A DNA stretch of 64,000 nt from Synaphobranchus kaupii (Eukaryota; Chordata; Actinopteri; Anguilliformes; Synaphobranchidae), in contig JAINUF010000029.1 in assembly GCA_029718625.1 (NCBI GenBank), forward strand, positions 865,401 to 929,400. Reading direction: 5' to 3'. The translations under genes and the position numbers were made by a program. Shown here piece after piece: positions 1-11,143 of the stretch (positions are counted from its first letter, which is position 1; every line of letters starts with the position of its first letter). The notes under the pieces are model-generated. The model made no database searches, was not told the origin of the DNA, and was given only the letters and a program-made list of their open reading frames with translations.

Positions 1-1808
1 CAAAGACATAGAACGATATTTGGAAGAACTTAACCAATTTTTAGTTTAGGAATATGGGAAACAGTCATTGAACATGAGCAGAGACTGGTCTGAATGCAGA
101 CATGAAGGAGCAAACACTATTGTTTTAAATAAAATTAGTGTGTAATTAATAACATTCATAAAATGAAATAGGCCTAGTTAGTTCAAAGCGCCGTTTTCTG
201 GTATTTTTAAAACAAATTTGGAATATATTTTAGTTGGAATACAACAGCAAAAATTAAACAGGCTAAATATGCAATTTATTTAAAAGAATAATCCCTGTTC
301 TTTAATATATATATATGTTGCTAGCTTCCACGTTGCTATTGTGTTCTCTAGCCTGTGTTGTCCAAGCCTGAAATGGGTAGGCTACTCACTGTCAACCCAT
401 CTACGGTTTGCCCGCATAAAATATGGGTTTCCACCTTTTCGAAGGTATGCGGACGTATAATGTTATGATACCGGAAATATAGAATATATAGGTTTTTTGT
501 TTTCAAACGTTTTCCAACATAATTCATTCAAACGCAGCAATCATATTTTATTTCTCCCTCTCTCTGCTACTACTCTCGATTTCTGAGGCTGCGGGGAAAG
601 CAAGTAGCCTAGCGGCATCAGGACTGTAATGTACTTTATGACAACCACGAAGACGCAGTAGCCCACAAAATACCCATAAACTATCTAACGTTAATTAACC
701 TAGCGAACAGTTAAACGGTTATGACTGGACAATGTTAATGTTTATGCAATTTTGATAATTAGATAATGTTCCATGACGTATTAATGTGGTGGATGACTCA
801 ATTTAACAAAGCTACTACAAGTTTAATTGTAAAGTAACCCGTCTAACTTAATGTTAACTGTTACTAGAAAATGATTCTAAGTAAGATGAGAGCTAATATT
901 ATAACCATATGTAGGCTACATTAATGCTAACGTTGCCTACTTAGGCTATCAAAGCTGTTATGTAGGCTAGTAAGATTGCAAAACTGCATTAAAAGTGCAT
1001 AACAACACGACTATTTAATAATTTAGGAAAGGTGGTATGTATCTCTCTCCTGCACTGGGTTGTAAGTGTGTGGGGTCAGTCATTTGGGGGTGTCTGTTTA
1101 CCTGTTTTAAAACGAGCACCTTAATGAATTTGTAGCTACACAGTTATTATGTGAAAAGCTAAATACAGGAATATATTAAATAAACTTGAATCAGACAAAT
1201 AACTGTGGTGGCTGGTGATTTTAATAGATAAACGATAGATAATGTTCTATACGGTTTTAGTGAATATACAGTTTTGCAGGGATGAAAATAAGTGCAGCAC
1301 TTTCCAGAGGTTGACACCTATGCATTAATAATATAATGCGACCGCATCTAAAGACAGACCTGGCGGATTCACTCGTTGCTTTTATTGCAAGCCAATGTTC
1401 TCAGTACACAGAGGATTACACTGACTCAAACGCACAGACTTCAAGTATTAGGCTATACTGGACTGGCGATAATACTGCAAACTGTCATCATAAACATATT
1501 GCATGTCCTAGATAGCTCTACTGTGGCTATCTAGCTACATTACTGTCAACAAAACACACATAGGCCTACGCACTTTATACAGACAATAACACTTAGCTAG
1601 CCCTGGTGACCAGCCAGCTCCGCTAACAAGCAGCATAACTAAACATTTAACCAACGAGTAAATAGTCTATATGATATAATGGCGTCACATAAATTGTAGT
1701 TGAAGACTTTTTTTATTTCTATAGATTAGATAAATTCTTGGAAGCTTTGTTCGTTTAACAATCCAAACGAGATACACATATCCGGTAGGCTAATTCTAGA
1801 GAGATATC
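1..1808. other. AT-rich non-coding DNA, no gene recognised
   Basis: I see no convincing exon, RNA gene or long repeat here. The stretch is AT-rich with scattered short homopolymers and a small (AT)n run near 305. It may be intergenic DNA or part of a large intron of a gene lying outside the window. Confidence 0.5.
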
Positions 1809-1810
1809 TA

Positions 1811-2101
1811 TGGTAGGCCGAACAGTTCAAAAGCCGACGCAAACTAGACACCGTATATCCAGTTGGATCGCTCGCGCTGCCCAACTGGATATGTGGAGAT
1901 GTCCACTGGATGGCGCAGGATGACTGGATAGGTAGTGTCTTGTTAACTGGATAAATCTCGCTTAAAAACTGGGTAGCGCAGCGCAGAGCAACTGGATATA
2001 CGGTGTCTAGTTTGGGGTCGGCTTTTGAAGTGTTCGGCGCGCTATCCAACTGGATATACGGTGTCTACTTTGCGTGGGCTTTTGAACTGTTCGGCCTACC
2101 A
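1811..2101. mobile_element. Foldback MITE with TA target duplication
   Basis: The ends are near-perfect inverted repeats of about 59 bp: the left arm begins TGGTAGGCCGAACAGTTC and the right arm ends with its complement. TA dinucleotides flank both sides (1809-1810 and 2102-2103), as expected for a Tc1/mariner-type insertion. A further partial copy of the arm lies inside, around 1988-2015. No protein is encoded, so it would be non-autonomous. The family assignment is inference; the inverted repeat and TA flanks are directly visible. Confidence 0.75.
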
Positions 2102-2103
2102 TA

Positions 2104-2720
2104 ATCAGTCAGTGTTTTCACATGCACACTAATACTCTGATCTTACCCCCGATTATGGCAATACTCTGATTATTGAAATGGTCATGGAAACGCCTTTATC
2201 TGATTATTTTTATCCGCGGATATGTTTCTGCTACATTTGGATTCTGACAAAGAGGATTTAAAAAAATGTTTTTTACCAACGATGTTTATAAAACTCCTGG
2301 ATTTCACAGAAGGATGTGATACAAGATAACATGGCTAACATGGCCCAATGTTAAAAATTATATTTTTATGACCATGATAACATACAGCACAGCAGAACTT
2401 AAAACATGTGGAATGGCCGTTAGATACAATTACACAGCCGTTGTATAACATACATTTAAGCCTTTAAACTTTCTTTTGCATGTTAGTGGCTGTTGTGGAA
2501 AAGGTCATCCCTTGTTAAACGCAGGTGTACACCAAACAAGCATGTCTTTTATTCCAGAACAAAGAGCAGTTGTGAAAACCAGTATTTCTCAGGGTTTTTA
2601 ATACTTACTTTAAAAAGGGTTTCTCTGGGAATAAACATTCATATTCATATTCATGGCAGAATTTGAAAACTAACAAACTAGCTCATAGGTTGCTCAGTGT
2701 CTTTGAGTGACAACACTATC
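2104..2720. other. Unannotated AT-rich stretch
   Basis: No exon or clear repeat was recognised. It lies between the foldback element and the 22-bp array. Confidence 0.4.
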
Positions 2721-3050
2721 TATGCACCCACTCCATGGGTTCTATGCACCCACCCTGCAGGTTCTATGCACCCACTCCATGGGTTCTATGCACCCACCCT
2801 GCAGGTTCTATGCACCCACTCCATGGGTTCTATGCACCCACTCTCCAGGTTCTATGCACCCACCCTGCAGGTTCTATGCACCCACTCCATGGGTTCTATG
2901 CACCCACCCTGCAGGTTCTATGAACCCACCCTGCAGGTTCTATGCACCCACCCTGCAGGTTCTATGCACCCACTCCATGGGTTCTATGCACCCACCCTGC
3001 AGGTTCTATGCACCCACCCTGCAGGTTCTATGCACCCACTCCACAGGATA
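2721..3050. repeat. 22-bp minisatellite, about 15 copies
   Basis: The unit is TATGCACCCA followed by either CTCCATGGGTTC or CCCTGCAGGTTC, so two main unit types alternate irregularly. Because 22 is not divisible by 3 and the unit has no stop codon on the plus strand, it makes overlapping open frames in all three phases. These are not genes. Confidence 0.9.
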
Positions 3051-3574
3051 TATGGACCCAGCAGAAAACCAGCTCTGTATTCTTAACTTCTGAAAATATA
3101 TAAAGGGGTGTGACCAAGTACAATACTGTGGCAATGGACATTTGTACTGTACTACAGCACTGAAATCTCTTACAAATAACACCTACCATAATTAAGAAGC
3201 TGAGAGGATGGAAGGAACACAGAATATCTAAGAATCTAAGCGAATCAGCAACAATTGAGACATGCAATATATTATCATGTGCTCCTGTTAGCTGCTGGCC
3301 GTAATCATCTTCCATTCTTCTCCGCCCCACTGAGTTAATGAGGTTTACCCTAATTAAGCCTGCCAGCACAATGCATGCTAATCTCCAGTATGGGATGTTT
3401 TGTTTAACCTTAAACAGAAAACAAGGATGCCATATATTTTCCATTTGCAAGGGACATATTAACTTGCGACAAGATTTTTCACGTAATTTTTCATTTAAAT
3501 CAAATTACAAATGAAGTAGAAGAAACTCATAGGGTTATACAGGGATGCGGGTGACAGCAATGTAGCAAAACCCC
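3051..3574. other. Unannotated stretch
   Basis: No supported gene or repeat was recognised between the 22-bp array and the degenerate repeat starting near 3575. Confidence 0.4.
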
Positions 3575-3775
3575 GTTTTATAGATACTGGGAGTATTTAT
3601 AAACCTGATTAATAAATACTGAGAGTATCACTAAGCCCTTGTTTTATAAATACTGAGACTATCACTAAGCTCCTGTTTTATAAATATTGAGATTCACTAA
3701 GCTCCTGTTTTATAAATACCAAGAGTATCACTAAGCCCTGTTTTATAAATACTGAGAGTATCACTAAACACCAGT
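3575..3775. repeat. Degenerate tandem repeat, unit about 36 bp
   Basis: About five imperfect copies share the cores TTTTATAAATACTGAGAG and TATCACTAAG. Copies differ in length by several bases. Confidence 0.7.
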
Positions 3776-3850
3776 ATATTCCATGTCTTAAAATGTATAT
3801 TGTCTCCTTTACAGTAGTAAATCAGTTCCTGTAGTAATGAGCAGAGCTTG

Positions 3851-4007
3851 GGGCCCATATGTCTAAAGCATCTAAGAGTCGGGGTGTTGATCTTGGATCA
3901 GGGCACCCCTTTTTATATCAAAGCCTTCTCCGCTATGAGCTCAAACTGAGATTAAACTGATCCCAGATCAGCACTCAGTCTCTGATATGCTTTAAAAACA
4001 CAGGCCC
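3851..4007. mobile_element. Short foldback element (MITE-like)
   Basis: The two halves are imperfect inverted repeats of about 50 bp. GGGCCCATATGTCTAAAGCA on the left pairs with a right end reading TGCTTTAAAAACACAGGCCC, and inner GATCTTGGATCAG pairs with CTGATCCCAGATC. No coding capacity. Superfamily not determined. Confidence 0.6.
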
Positions 4008-4439
4008 TGACCTCATTTAGAACATGAACAGTCCAGAAGTCCGTTTTGAACCGTAACCGTAAGTAAATAATGAGAGTAGCAGTGTTTCATTTTTGATACG
4101 TGAAAATGAGAGAGAGCAAAAAAAGAGAGATTGTATGCATCTTGTCATGCCAGTAAAGCATTTGTGAATTGAATTGATTGTGTAACTTGCTAAAACACGT
4201 TAATCAACCAGGGTGATTCTGTGTGTTTGTGCGGTCCTGGGTCCGGTTTCACTCAAGTCTGCACATGTTGGTGGCAGCTGTTCAGGTTTATTCTGCCATT
4301 GTCTTCCCAAATCCCCCCACCCCTCACCCCCACAGTCACCTGGGGCGCACTGGCAGTCCGGAGCCGGAGGGAAACGTGCGGCGTTCTCATGCCACAGAAA
4401 AAACATCAGTAAACGAGACGTGTCGTTGTGAACACATTC

Positions 4440-4484
4440 AGTATTCTACTATTCTACAGTATTCTACTATTCTACAGTATTCTA
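4440..4484. repeat. Short tandem repeat of TATTCTAC(AG)
   Basis: About four copies of a near 10-bp motif (TATTCTACTATTCTACAG) are visible. Confidence 0.6.
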
Positions 4485-4642
4485 GGCTGAAATCGCTGCT
4501 CCTTCACAAACTGATGTCAAAAACAAAAAGAAGCTTTTTTTTAAAGGAAGTCCTTCCCTGTGTGACGGGAATATTGTGCAAAAGGCTTTCTCTGTATTTT
4601 CATTCACAGGAACAGCAATTACGGGGGGAGCTGTGGAGATGC

Positions 4643-5938
4643 AGTGTGACCGGTCTCAGTGCTTCAGTGCGACCGGTCTCAGTGCTTCAGTGCGACCGGT
4701 CTCAGTGCTTCAGTGCGACCGGTCTCAGTGCTTCAGTGCGACCGGTCTCAGTGCTTCAGTGCGACCGGTCTCAGTGCTTCAGTGCGACCGGTCTCAGTGC
4801 TTCAGTGTGACCGGTCTCAGTGCTTCAGTGCGACCGGTCTCAATGCTTCAGTGTGAACGGTCTCAGTGCTTCAGTGTGACTGGTCTCAGTGCTTCAGTGT
4901 GACTGGTCTCAGTGCTTCAGTGTGACCGGTCTCAATGCTTCAGTGTGAACGGTCTCAGTGTGACCGGTCTCAATGCTTCAGTGTGACTGGTCTCAGTGCT
5001 TCAGTGCGACCGGTCTCGTCTCAGTGCTTCAGTGCGACCGGTCTCAGTGCTTCAGTGTGACTGGTCTCAGTGCTTCAGTGCGACCGGTCTCAGTGCTTCA
5101 GTGCGACCGGTCTCAGTGCGACCGGTCTCAGTGCTTCAGTGTGACCGGTCTCAATGCTTCAGTGCGACCGGTCTCTGTGCTTCAGTGCGACCGGTCTCAG
5201 TGCTTCAGTGCGACCGGTCTCAGTGCTTCAGTGTGACCGGTCTCAGTGCTTCAGTGCGACCGGTCTCAATGCTTCAGTGTGAACGGTCTCAGTGCTTCAG
5301 TGTGACTGGTCTCAGTGCTTCAGTGTGACTGGTCTCAGTGCTTCAGTGTGACCGGTCTCAATGCTTCAGTGTGAACGGTCTCAGTGTGACCGGTCTCAAT
5401 GCTTCAGTGTGAACGGTCTCAGTGTGACCGGTCTCAGTGCTTCAGTGTGACCGGTCTCAATGCTTCAGTGTGACCGGTCCTCAGTGCTTCAGTGTGAACG
5501 GTCTCAGTGTGACCGGTCTCAGTGCTTCAGTGCGACCGGTCTCAGTGCTTCAGTGTGACCGGTCTCAGTGCTTCAGTGTGACCGGTCTCAATGCTTCAGT
5601 GTGACCGGTCTCAGTGCTTCAGTGTGACCGGTCTCAGTGCTTCAGTGCGACCGGTCTCAGTGCTTCAGTGCGACCGGTCTCAGTGCTTCAGTGCGACCGG
5701 TCTCAGTGCGACCGGTCTCAGTGCTTCAGTGCGACCGGTCTCAGTGCGACCGGTCTCAGTGCTTCAGTGCGACCGGTCTCAGTGTGACCGGTCTCAGTGC
5801 TTCAGTGCGACCGGTCTCAGTGCTTCAGTGTGACCGGTCTCAATGCTTCAGTGTGAACGGTCTCAGTGTGACCGGTCTCAGTGCTTCAGTGCGACCGGTC
5901 TCAGTGCTTCAGTGTGACCGGTCTCAATGCTTCAGTGT
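4643..5938. repeat. 23-bp minisatellite, about 55 copies
   Basis: The unit is GACCGGTCTCAGTG followed by CTTCAGTGC. Variants are CGACC/TGACC, TGAACGG, a CAATGC variant, and a short unit lacking CTTCAGTG that leaves GACCGGTCTC directly repeated. Variant order suggests that blocks were duplicated together. Open frames over it are artefacts of the unit length. Confidence 0.95.
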
Positions 5939-7505
5939 AAATTAGCTCTGTGTAAATTGGCTATGTAAATTGGCTATAGACCAACCAGATGCTCAACTCT
6001 TATTTCTCAGCGCTTAAATTTCCACCAAAACATTCCATCTTGAAGTATCTTTTGATATTAAGGGTGTTACCATAGACATTCTCTACTCTAGCCCAGTATA
6101 GAACAGGAGACAATTACAAACATGTTCTGTAAATAAGCTTTTATTAATGCATGAGCAAGGTGCTATATCCTCAATACTATTATCAGCGAAAACCCAGAAA
6201 TAAGTGTATCATCCGGGAATTTAACATACTCTACATTTACAGAAGAGAACTTTCTCACCCAGTGTACTCGACAAGCATACTCAATAGTATACAAAAGGTG
6301 CTGATTCGGGCACAGCCATCATGGCTCTAACCTCTTAAACAACTGGGCCCACCCATAGGGCGTGTACGGGCGTACTCAACCAATCAGGAGCTGAGGAGGA
6401 CATGCAGTGGTGTTAACACAGCCTCTCATCTGACAGGCGAGTTGTGCAACGATGACTTTCATATTAAAAACAATGACCGAAATGCAGAATGGTTGTATAA
6501 CAATAAAATGTTGACACACCTGAGCCATTACCCACCTGGGAGCCATTTTGTGCCAGAACACTCTGCCCTCATCAACTGTGGATCACCCAGGTCCCCAAAG
6601 TGCCAAATTATAATTCTCCAAATTCCAACACCTCTGACCTGCCCACCACAGCAGCGTGTGTACTATTATTAAAAGATAATATTACATAGAAAGTAACTGT
6701 TGTGATTGTCAGCTCAATTTTAGAGGACGCAGATTAAACTGTGCATAAGGGTACATGCTACATGCTACATGACTGACTCACACTGACCAGTGTTAACTTT
6801 AGATGTTGGCAGCATTTGAAAGCACTCCTGAACATCCCTGCGACCAAAACAAGTAAGTTGCTCTGAATATTGGTGGAAACGGATGCTTTTTGGTCAGTAA
6901 TCTGCTAGAAATTTCTTAGGGGTTAAAGTATAGCCTAGGCATACTCACTCATGCACCATCCAGGAAGTAATATTCTCTTCATAATGTCATAAGACTTCAT
7001 AAAGGGGCACTTCTTCCAAACATGTTCTCTGTATTCGTCCACACCGATACCTTTCTGGCATTAAACCAGTGGAAAGGCAGGCGGCCAAAGCCGTTGGGAA
7101 ATTAATCAAACACACAGAGCAGCAGGCTTCACACGGAGATGCATTAGGCAAACTAACAGCGATGTGTCAAAGCATATTTGGTTACAGCTTGTATTCGTAT
7201 GTTCACCGCGTGTGGACTGGTAATAACAGGCTTCCTTTCGATAGTTTCTAACGATCTCCGTTTGTCTTGTTCATGACGTTGAGAGAAGAGGACCACAGGA
7301 GAGGACAGTGCTACGGTTTAATCACAAAAAACCTTTATTGTCCATTTTTTAAACGAAACCTAACAGTGAACATGGTTTTATACAGACAAGTGGAGCCTGT
7401 TTTTATTGTGTCACTCTAGCACGGCTGACTGGTGCCCCCTAGTGCATGGTAAAGCACATTGCAGGAGTTCTCAGAGACAGTGATTGGAGAAGCACAGAGT
7501 CCGAG
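5939..7505. other. Non-coding stretch, no gene recognised
   Basis: Only short open frames with no recognisable similarity are present. No splice-bounded exon with a known protein motif was found on either strand. Confidence 0.4.
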
Positions 7506-7866
7506 GGTGCGTCCCAATACTCGAAAAACGCACCCTCCTCTCCTCCACTACCACCTCCTCTCCTCCTTTCTTCCACTACTACCTCCTCTCCTCCTTTCAT
7601 CACTACCACCTCCTCTCCTCCGTGCCCTGGAAACAGAGCTTTGTGTTTTAATCTAATGTTGCTGATTACATCTTAATTACGTATTAATGGTTACATATTA
7701 ATTAATGTCTCGACGCAAACCGCAATGTCAGGTACATTGTATACGGTACATGTAAATACTTGTACGCAAAACGTTCAGGCAGCTTTGCATACTTCTGGGT
7801 AGGAGAGGAGTGGTAGTGGGGGAGTGGAGGAAGGGAGGTGGGGAGTGAAGAATATTGGGACGCACC
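7506..7866. mobile_element. MITE-like foldback element with pyrimidine-rich arms
   Basis: GGTGCGTCCCAATA on the left matches the inverse complement TATTGGGACGCACC on the right. The inner arms are complementary: CTCCTCTCC-rich on the left and GGAGAGGAG/GGAGTGGAGG-rich on the right. The terminal motif resembles the GTGTCCCAATACGACCCC element at 48141, so the two may be related. Confidence 0.65.
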
Positions 7867-7899
7867 ATAGGTGTCAGTAACACAAATCTCACATCTTTC

Positions 7900-8125
7900 T
7901 CATGGCCAATCACAGCGCTCATTCTGCCAATCACAGGAAACATGATCACCAAGCAGCTGACAGACCACTACAGTCTACGTTAACCAATCAAGGTAGCACT
8001 ACAGTTTACATCAGCCAATCAAGGTGGAGACAAAACTCAATTTCAGCCAATCAAAGATCTTAGAGTAGTCACATTAGCCAATCAGGACCTTAGTAACCAG
8101 CAAACCACTATAGTCAATCAGGAAT
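7900..8125. repeat. Degenerate repeat with conserved CCAATCA cores
   Basis: CCAATCA or close variants occur near 7906, 7927, 7984, 8015, 8047, 8078 and 8114. From 7984 to 8078 the spacing is 31-32 bp, while the sequence between the cores is poorly conserved. CCAAT cores are NF-Y-type sites in promoters, but no gene start was found nearby, so it may simply be an old tandem repeat. Confidence 0.45.
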
Positions 8126-8220
8126 GCATTACGTCAGGGGTTCCCATGATCCTTTAGTAGCTCTGTAAAAATTAGCATCTGAATTTCCATCAAGGGTACA
8201 AGCAGAGGTGGAAAATGCAG

Positions 8221-8246
8221 GGTTAGGGTTAGGGTTAGGGTTAGGT
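8221..8246. repeat. Interstitial telomere-like repeat
   Basis: Four TTAGGG units in a row (GGGTTAGGGTTAGGGTTAGG) followed by TCCTGCC. Too short to be a chromosome end. Confidence 0.8.
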
Positions 8247-8401
8247 CCTGCCAGAACTCAGCCAGCTCATTTCACCAATTACCTCCTGGCTGAAGAACTG
8301 TGCTAATTAGCAAATCCAGATGATTGGAACAAAATACTGGGGAGGACTTTTACGTTCTGAACCTGGATGTTTCACCTCTGGGTACAGGAGAGTCCAAGGC
8401 C

Positions 8402-10250
8402 CACCATTCCACAATCTCCATCTCTGTGACTCCACCATTCCACAATCTCCATCTCTGTGACTCCACCATTCCACAATCTCCATCTCTGTGACTCCACCAT
8501 TCCACAATCTCCATCTCTGTGACTCCACCATTCCACAATCACCATCTCTGTGACTCCACCATTCCACAATCTCCATCTCTGTGACTCCACCATTCCACAA
8601 TCTCCATCTCTCTGACTCCACCATTCCACAATCACCATCTCTCTGACTCCACCATTCCACAATCTCCATCTCTGTGACTCCACCATTCCACAATCTCCAT
8701 CTCTGTGACTCCACCATTCCACAATCTCCCTCTCTGTGACTCCACCATTCCATAATATCCATCTCTCTGACTCCACCATTCCACAATCTCCATCTCTGTG
8801 ACTCCACCATTCCACAATCTCCATCTCTGTGACTCCACCATTCCACAATCTCCATCTCTGTGACTCCACCATTCCATAATCCCCATCTCTGTGACTCCAC
8901 CATTCCACAATCTCCATCTCTGTGACTCCACCATTTCATAATCCCCATCTCTGTGGACTCCACCATTCCACAATCTCCATCTCTGTGACTCCACCATTCC
9001 ACAATCTCGCCATCTCTGTGACTCCACCATTCCATAATCTCCATCTCTGTGACTCCACCATTCCATAATCTCCATCTCTCTGACTCCACCATTCCATAAT
9101 CCCCATCTCTGTGACTCCACCATTCCACAATCTCCCTCTCTGTGACTCCACCATTCCATAATATCCATCTCTCTGACTCCACCATTCCACAATCTCCATC
9201 TCTGTGACTCCACCATTCCACAATCTCCATCTCTGTGACTCCACCATTCCACAATCTCCATCTCTGTGACTCCACCATTCCATAATCCCCATCTCTGTGA
9301 CTCCACCATTCCACAATCTCCATCTCTGTGACTCCACCATTTCTTAATCCCCATCTCTGTGACTCCACCATTCCACAATCTCCATCTCTGTGACTCCACC
9401 ATTCACAATCTCCATCTCTGTGACTCCACCATTCCATAATCTCCATCTCTGTGACTCCACCATTCCATAATCTCCATCTCTCTGACTCCACCATTCCATA
9501 ATCCCCATCTCTGTGACTCCACCATTCCATAATCCCCATCTCTGTGACTCCACCATTCCACAATCTCCATCTCTGTGACCTCCACCATTCCACAATCTCC
9601 ATCTCTGTGACTCCACCATTCCATAATCCCCATCTCTGTGACTCCACCATTCCACAATCTCCATCTCTGTGACTCCACCATTCCACAATCCTCCATCTCT
9701 CAGACTCCACCATTCCATAATCTCCATCTCTGTGACTCCACCATTCCATAATCCCCATCTCTGTGACTCCACCTATTCCATAATCCCCATCTCTGTGACT
9801 CCACCATTCCACAATCTCCATCTCTGTGACTCCACCATTCCACAATCTCCATCTCTGTGACTCCACCATTCCACAATCTCCATCTCTGTGACTCCACCAT
9901 TCCACAATCTCCATCTCTGTGACTCCACCATTCCACAATCTCCATCTCTGTGACTCCACCATTCCACAATCACCATCTCTGTGACTCCACCATTCCACAA
10001 TCACCATCTCTGTGACTCCACCATTCCACAATCTCCATCTCTGTGACTCCACCATTCCACAATCTCCATCTCTGTGACTCCACCATTCCACAATCTCCAT
10101 CTCTGTGACTCCACCATTCCACAATCTCCATCTCTGTGACTCCACCATTCCACAATCTCCATCTCTGTGACTCCACCATTCCACAATCACCATCTCTGTG
10201 ACTCCACCATTCCACAATCACCATCTCTGTGACTCCACCATTCCACAATC
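8402..10250. repeat. 31-bp minisatellite, about 60 copies
   Basis: The unit is ACCATTCCACAATCTCC followed by ATCTCTGTGACTCC. Variants are CATAATCCCC, CATAATCTCC, CTCTCTGACTCC and CAATCACC, plus a few units with one extra or missing base. Since 31 is not a multiple of 3 and the complement has no stop codon, the minus strand reads as a 636-codon open frame with a 31-residue period. There is no splice or homology support for a protein, so I treat this as repeat DNA only. Confidence 0.95.
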
Positions 10251-10324
10251 ACAGTCTCTGTGGCTCATGACTGGAGCTTCCCCTTCTTTCTTTTTTTTAA
10301 ACAAACATTGTGCAAGGAGTCCCC

Positions 10325-10408
10325 CCAGTTTATTAGGATGGGGGAACAGCCAATCAGATGCACTCAGTTTATTAGGATGGGGGGAAACAGCCAATCAGAT
10401 GCACTCTC
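10325..10408. repeat. Two-copy direct repeat, about 41 bp
   Basis: CAGTTTATTAGGATGGGG followed by AACAGCCAATCAGATGCACT occurs twice in a row with small length differences in the G run. Confidence 0.75.
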
Positions 10409-10728
10409 CCTTCCCAGGACCAGCCCTCTGTACTAAATGACAGAAGCAGATGTACAGTGCTATAGTACAGTGCAGCTGCCCCATATCATTATAATGTTAG
10501 TCCAAGTACAGTAATGCATGAGAGTCACTGCAGGCATCAAAATAACATTATTATTATTATTCATACAGTACTTTGTTAAATAAGACTAGATTCTGGCACC
10601 TCTGTAATCATATGGCAACAGGGTGGCTAACATTTGCCAAACTGTTTCCACGGTGACCGGCTTCGACACATCATGACGTGGGGGGTGTACAGGGTGCCAG
10701 GCTTACATTGGTGCCCCCAGTGACACGC

Positions 10729-10815
10729 CCACAAGAGTCACTGACACGCCCACAAGACCCAGTGACACGCCCACAAGACCCAGTGACACGCCCACAAGAC
10801 CCACTGACACACCAA
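10729..10815. repeat. 20-bp tandem repeat, about 4 copies
   Basis: The unit is GACACGCCCACAAGACCCAG, with the first and last copies diverged. Confidence 0.8.
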
Positions 10816-10935
10816 CAACCGCTGTTTCCAAGCAGCCGGGAGATCATCTGCTCCAATCAGAAGATCAAAGCGACCTCCTTCTGGATTAGTGCTCTGTTCA
10901 GAGTCACATGACCAGGGGTGGATCTACATGTGCTT

Positions 10936-11045
10936 GTTCTCTCTCTCCCTCTCTCCCCCTCTCCCCCTCTCCCCCTCTCCCCCTCTCCCCCTCTCTCCAC
11001 CCTCTCCCCCTCTCCCCCTACTCCCCCTCTCCCCCTCTCCCTCTC
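10936..11045. repeat. Polypyrimidine repeat (CTCTCCCC)n
   Basis: About 110 bp of nearly pure CT-rich sequence. It lies about 100 bp beyond the chst10 stop codon, so on the minus strand it would form a GA-rich segment of the 3' untranslated region. Confidence 0.85.
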
Positions 11046-11143
11046 ATACAGATATGAAGCCGTGTTCAAGACCTTTAAGAAAAAAAGAGAAAGAGTTGCA
11101 GCAGTGGGGAGGAGGAGGCAGAACCCGTTTATATTTTGGTGGG

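Noticed and set aside
4643..5938. Direct repeats at 23-bp spacing considered as a CRISPR array
   Set aside because: There are no unique spacers, the units abut, and the DNA is vertebrate.
8221..8246. Chromosome end
   Set aside because: Only four TTAGGG units, with ordinary sequence on both sides.
8307..10217. 636-codon minus-strand open frame with a 31-residue repeat
   Set aside because: It is produced by a stop-free 31-bp tandem unit read through three phases. There is no homology, no sensible start context, and the overlapping phases are open too.
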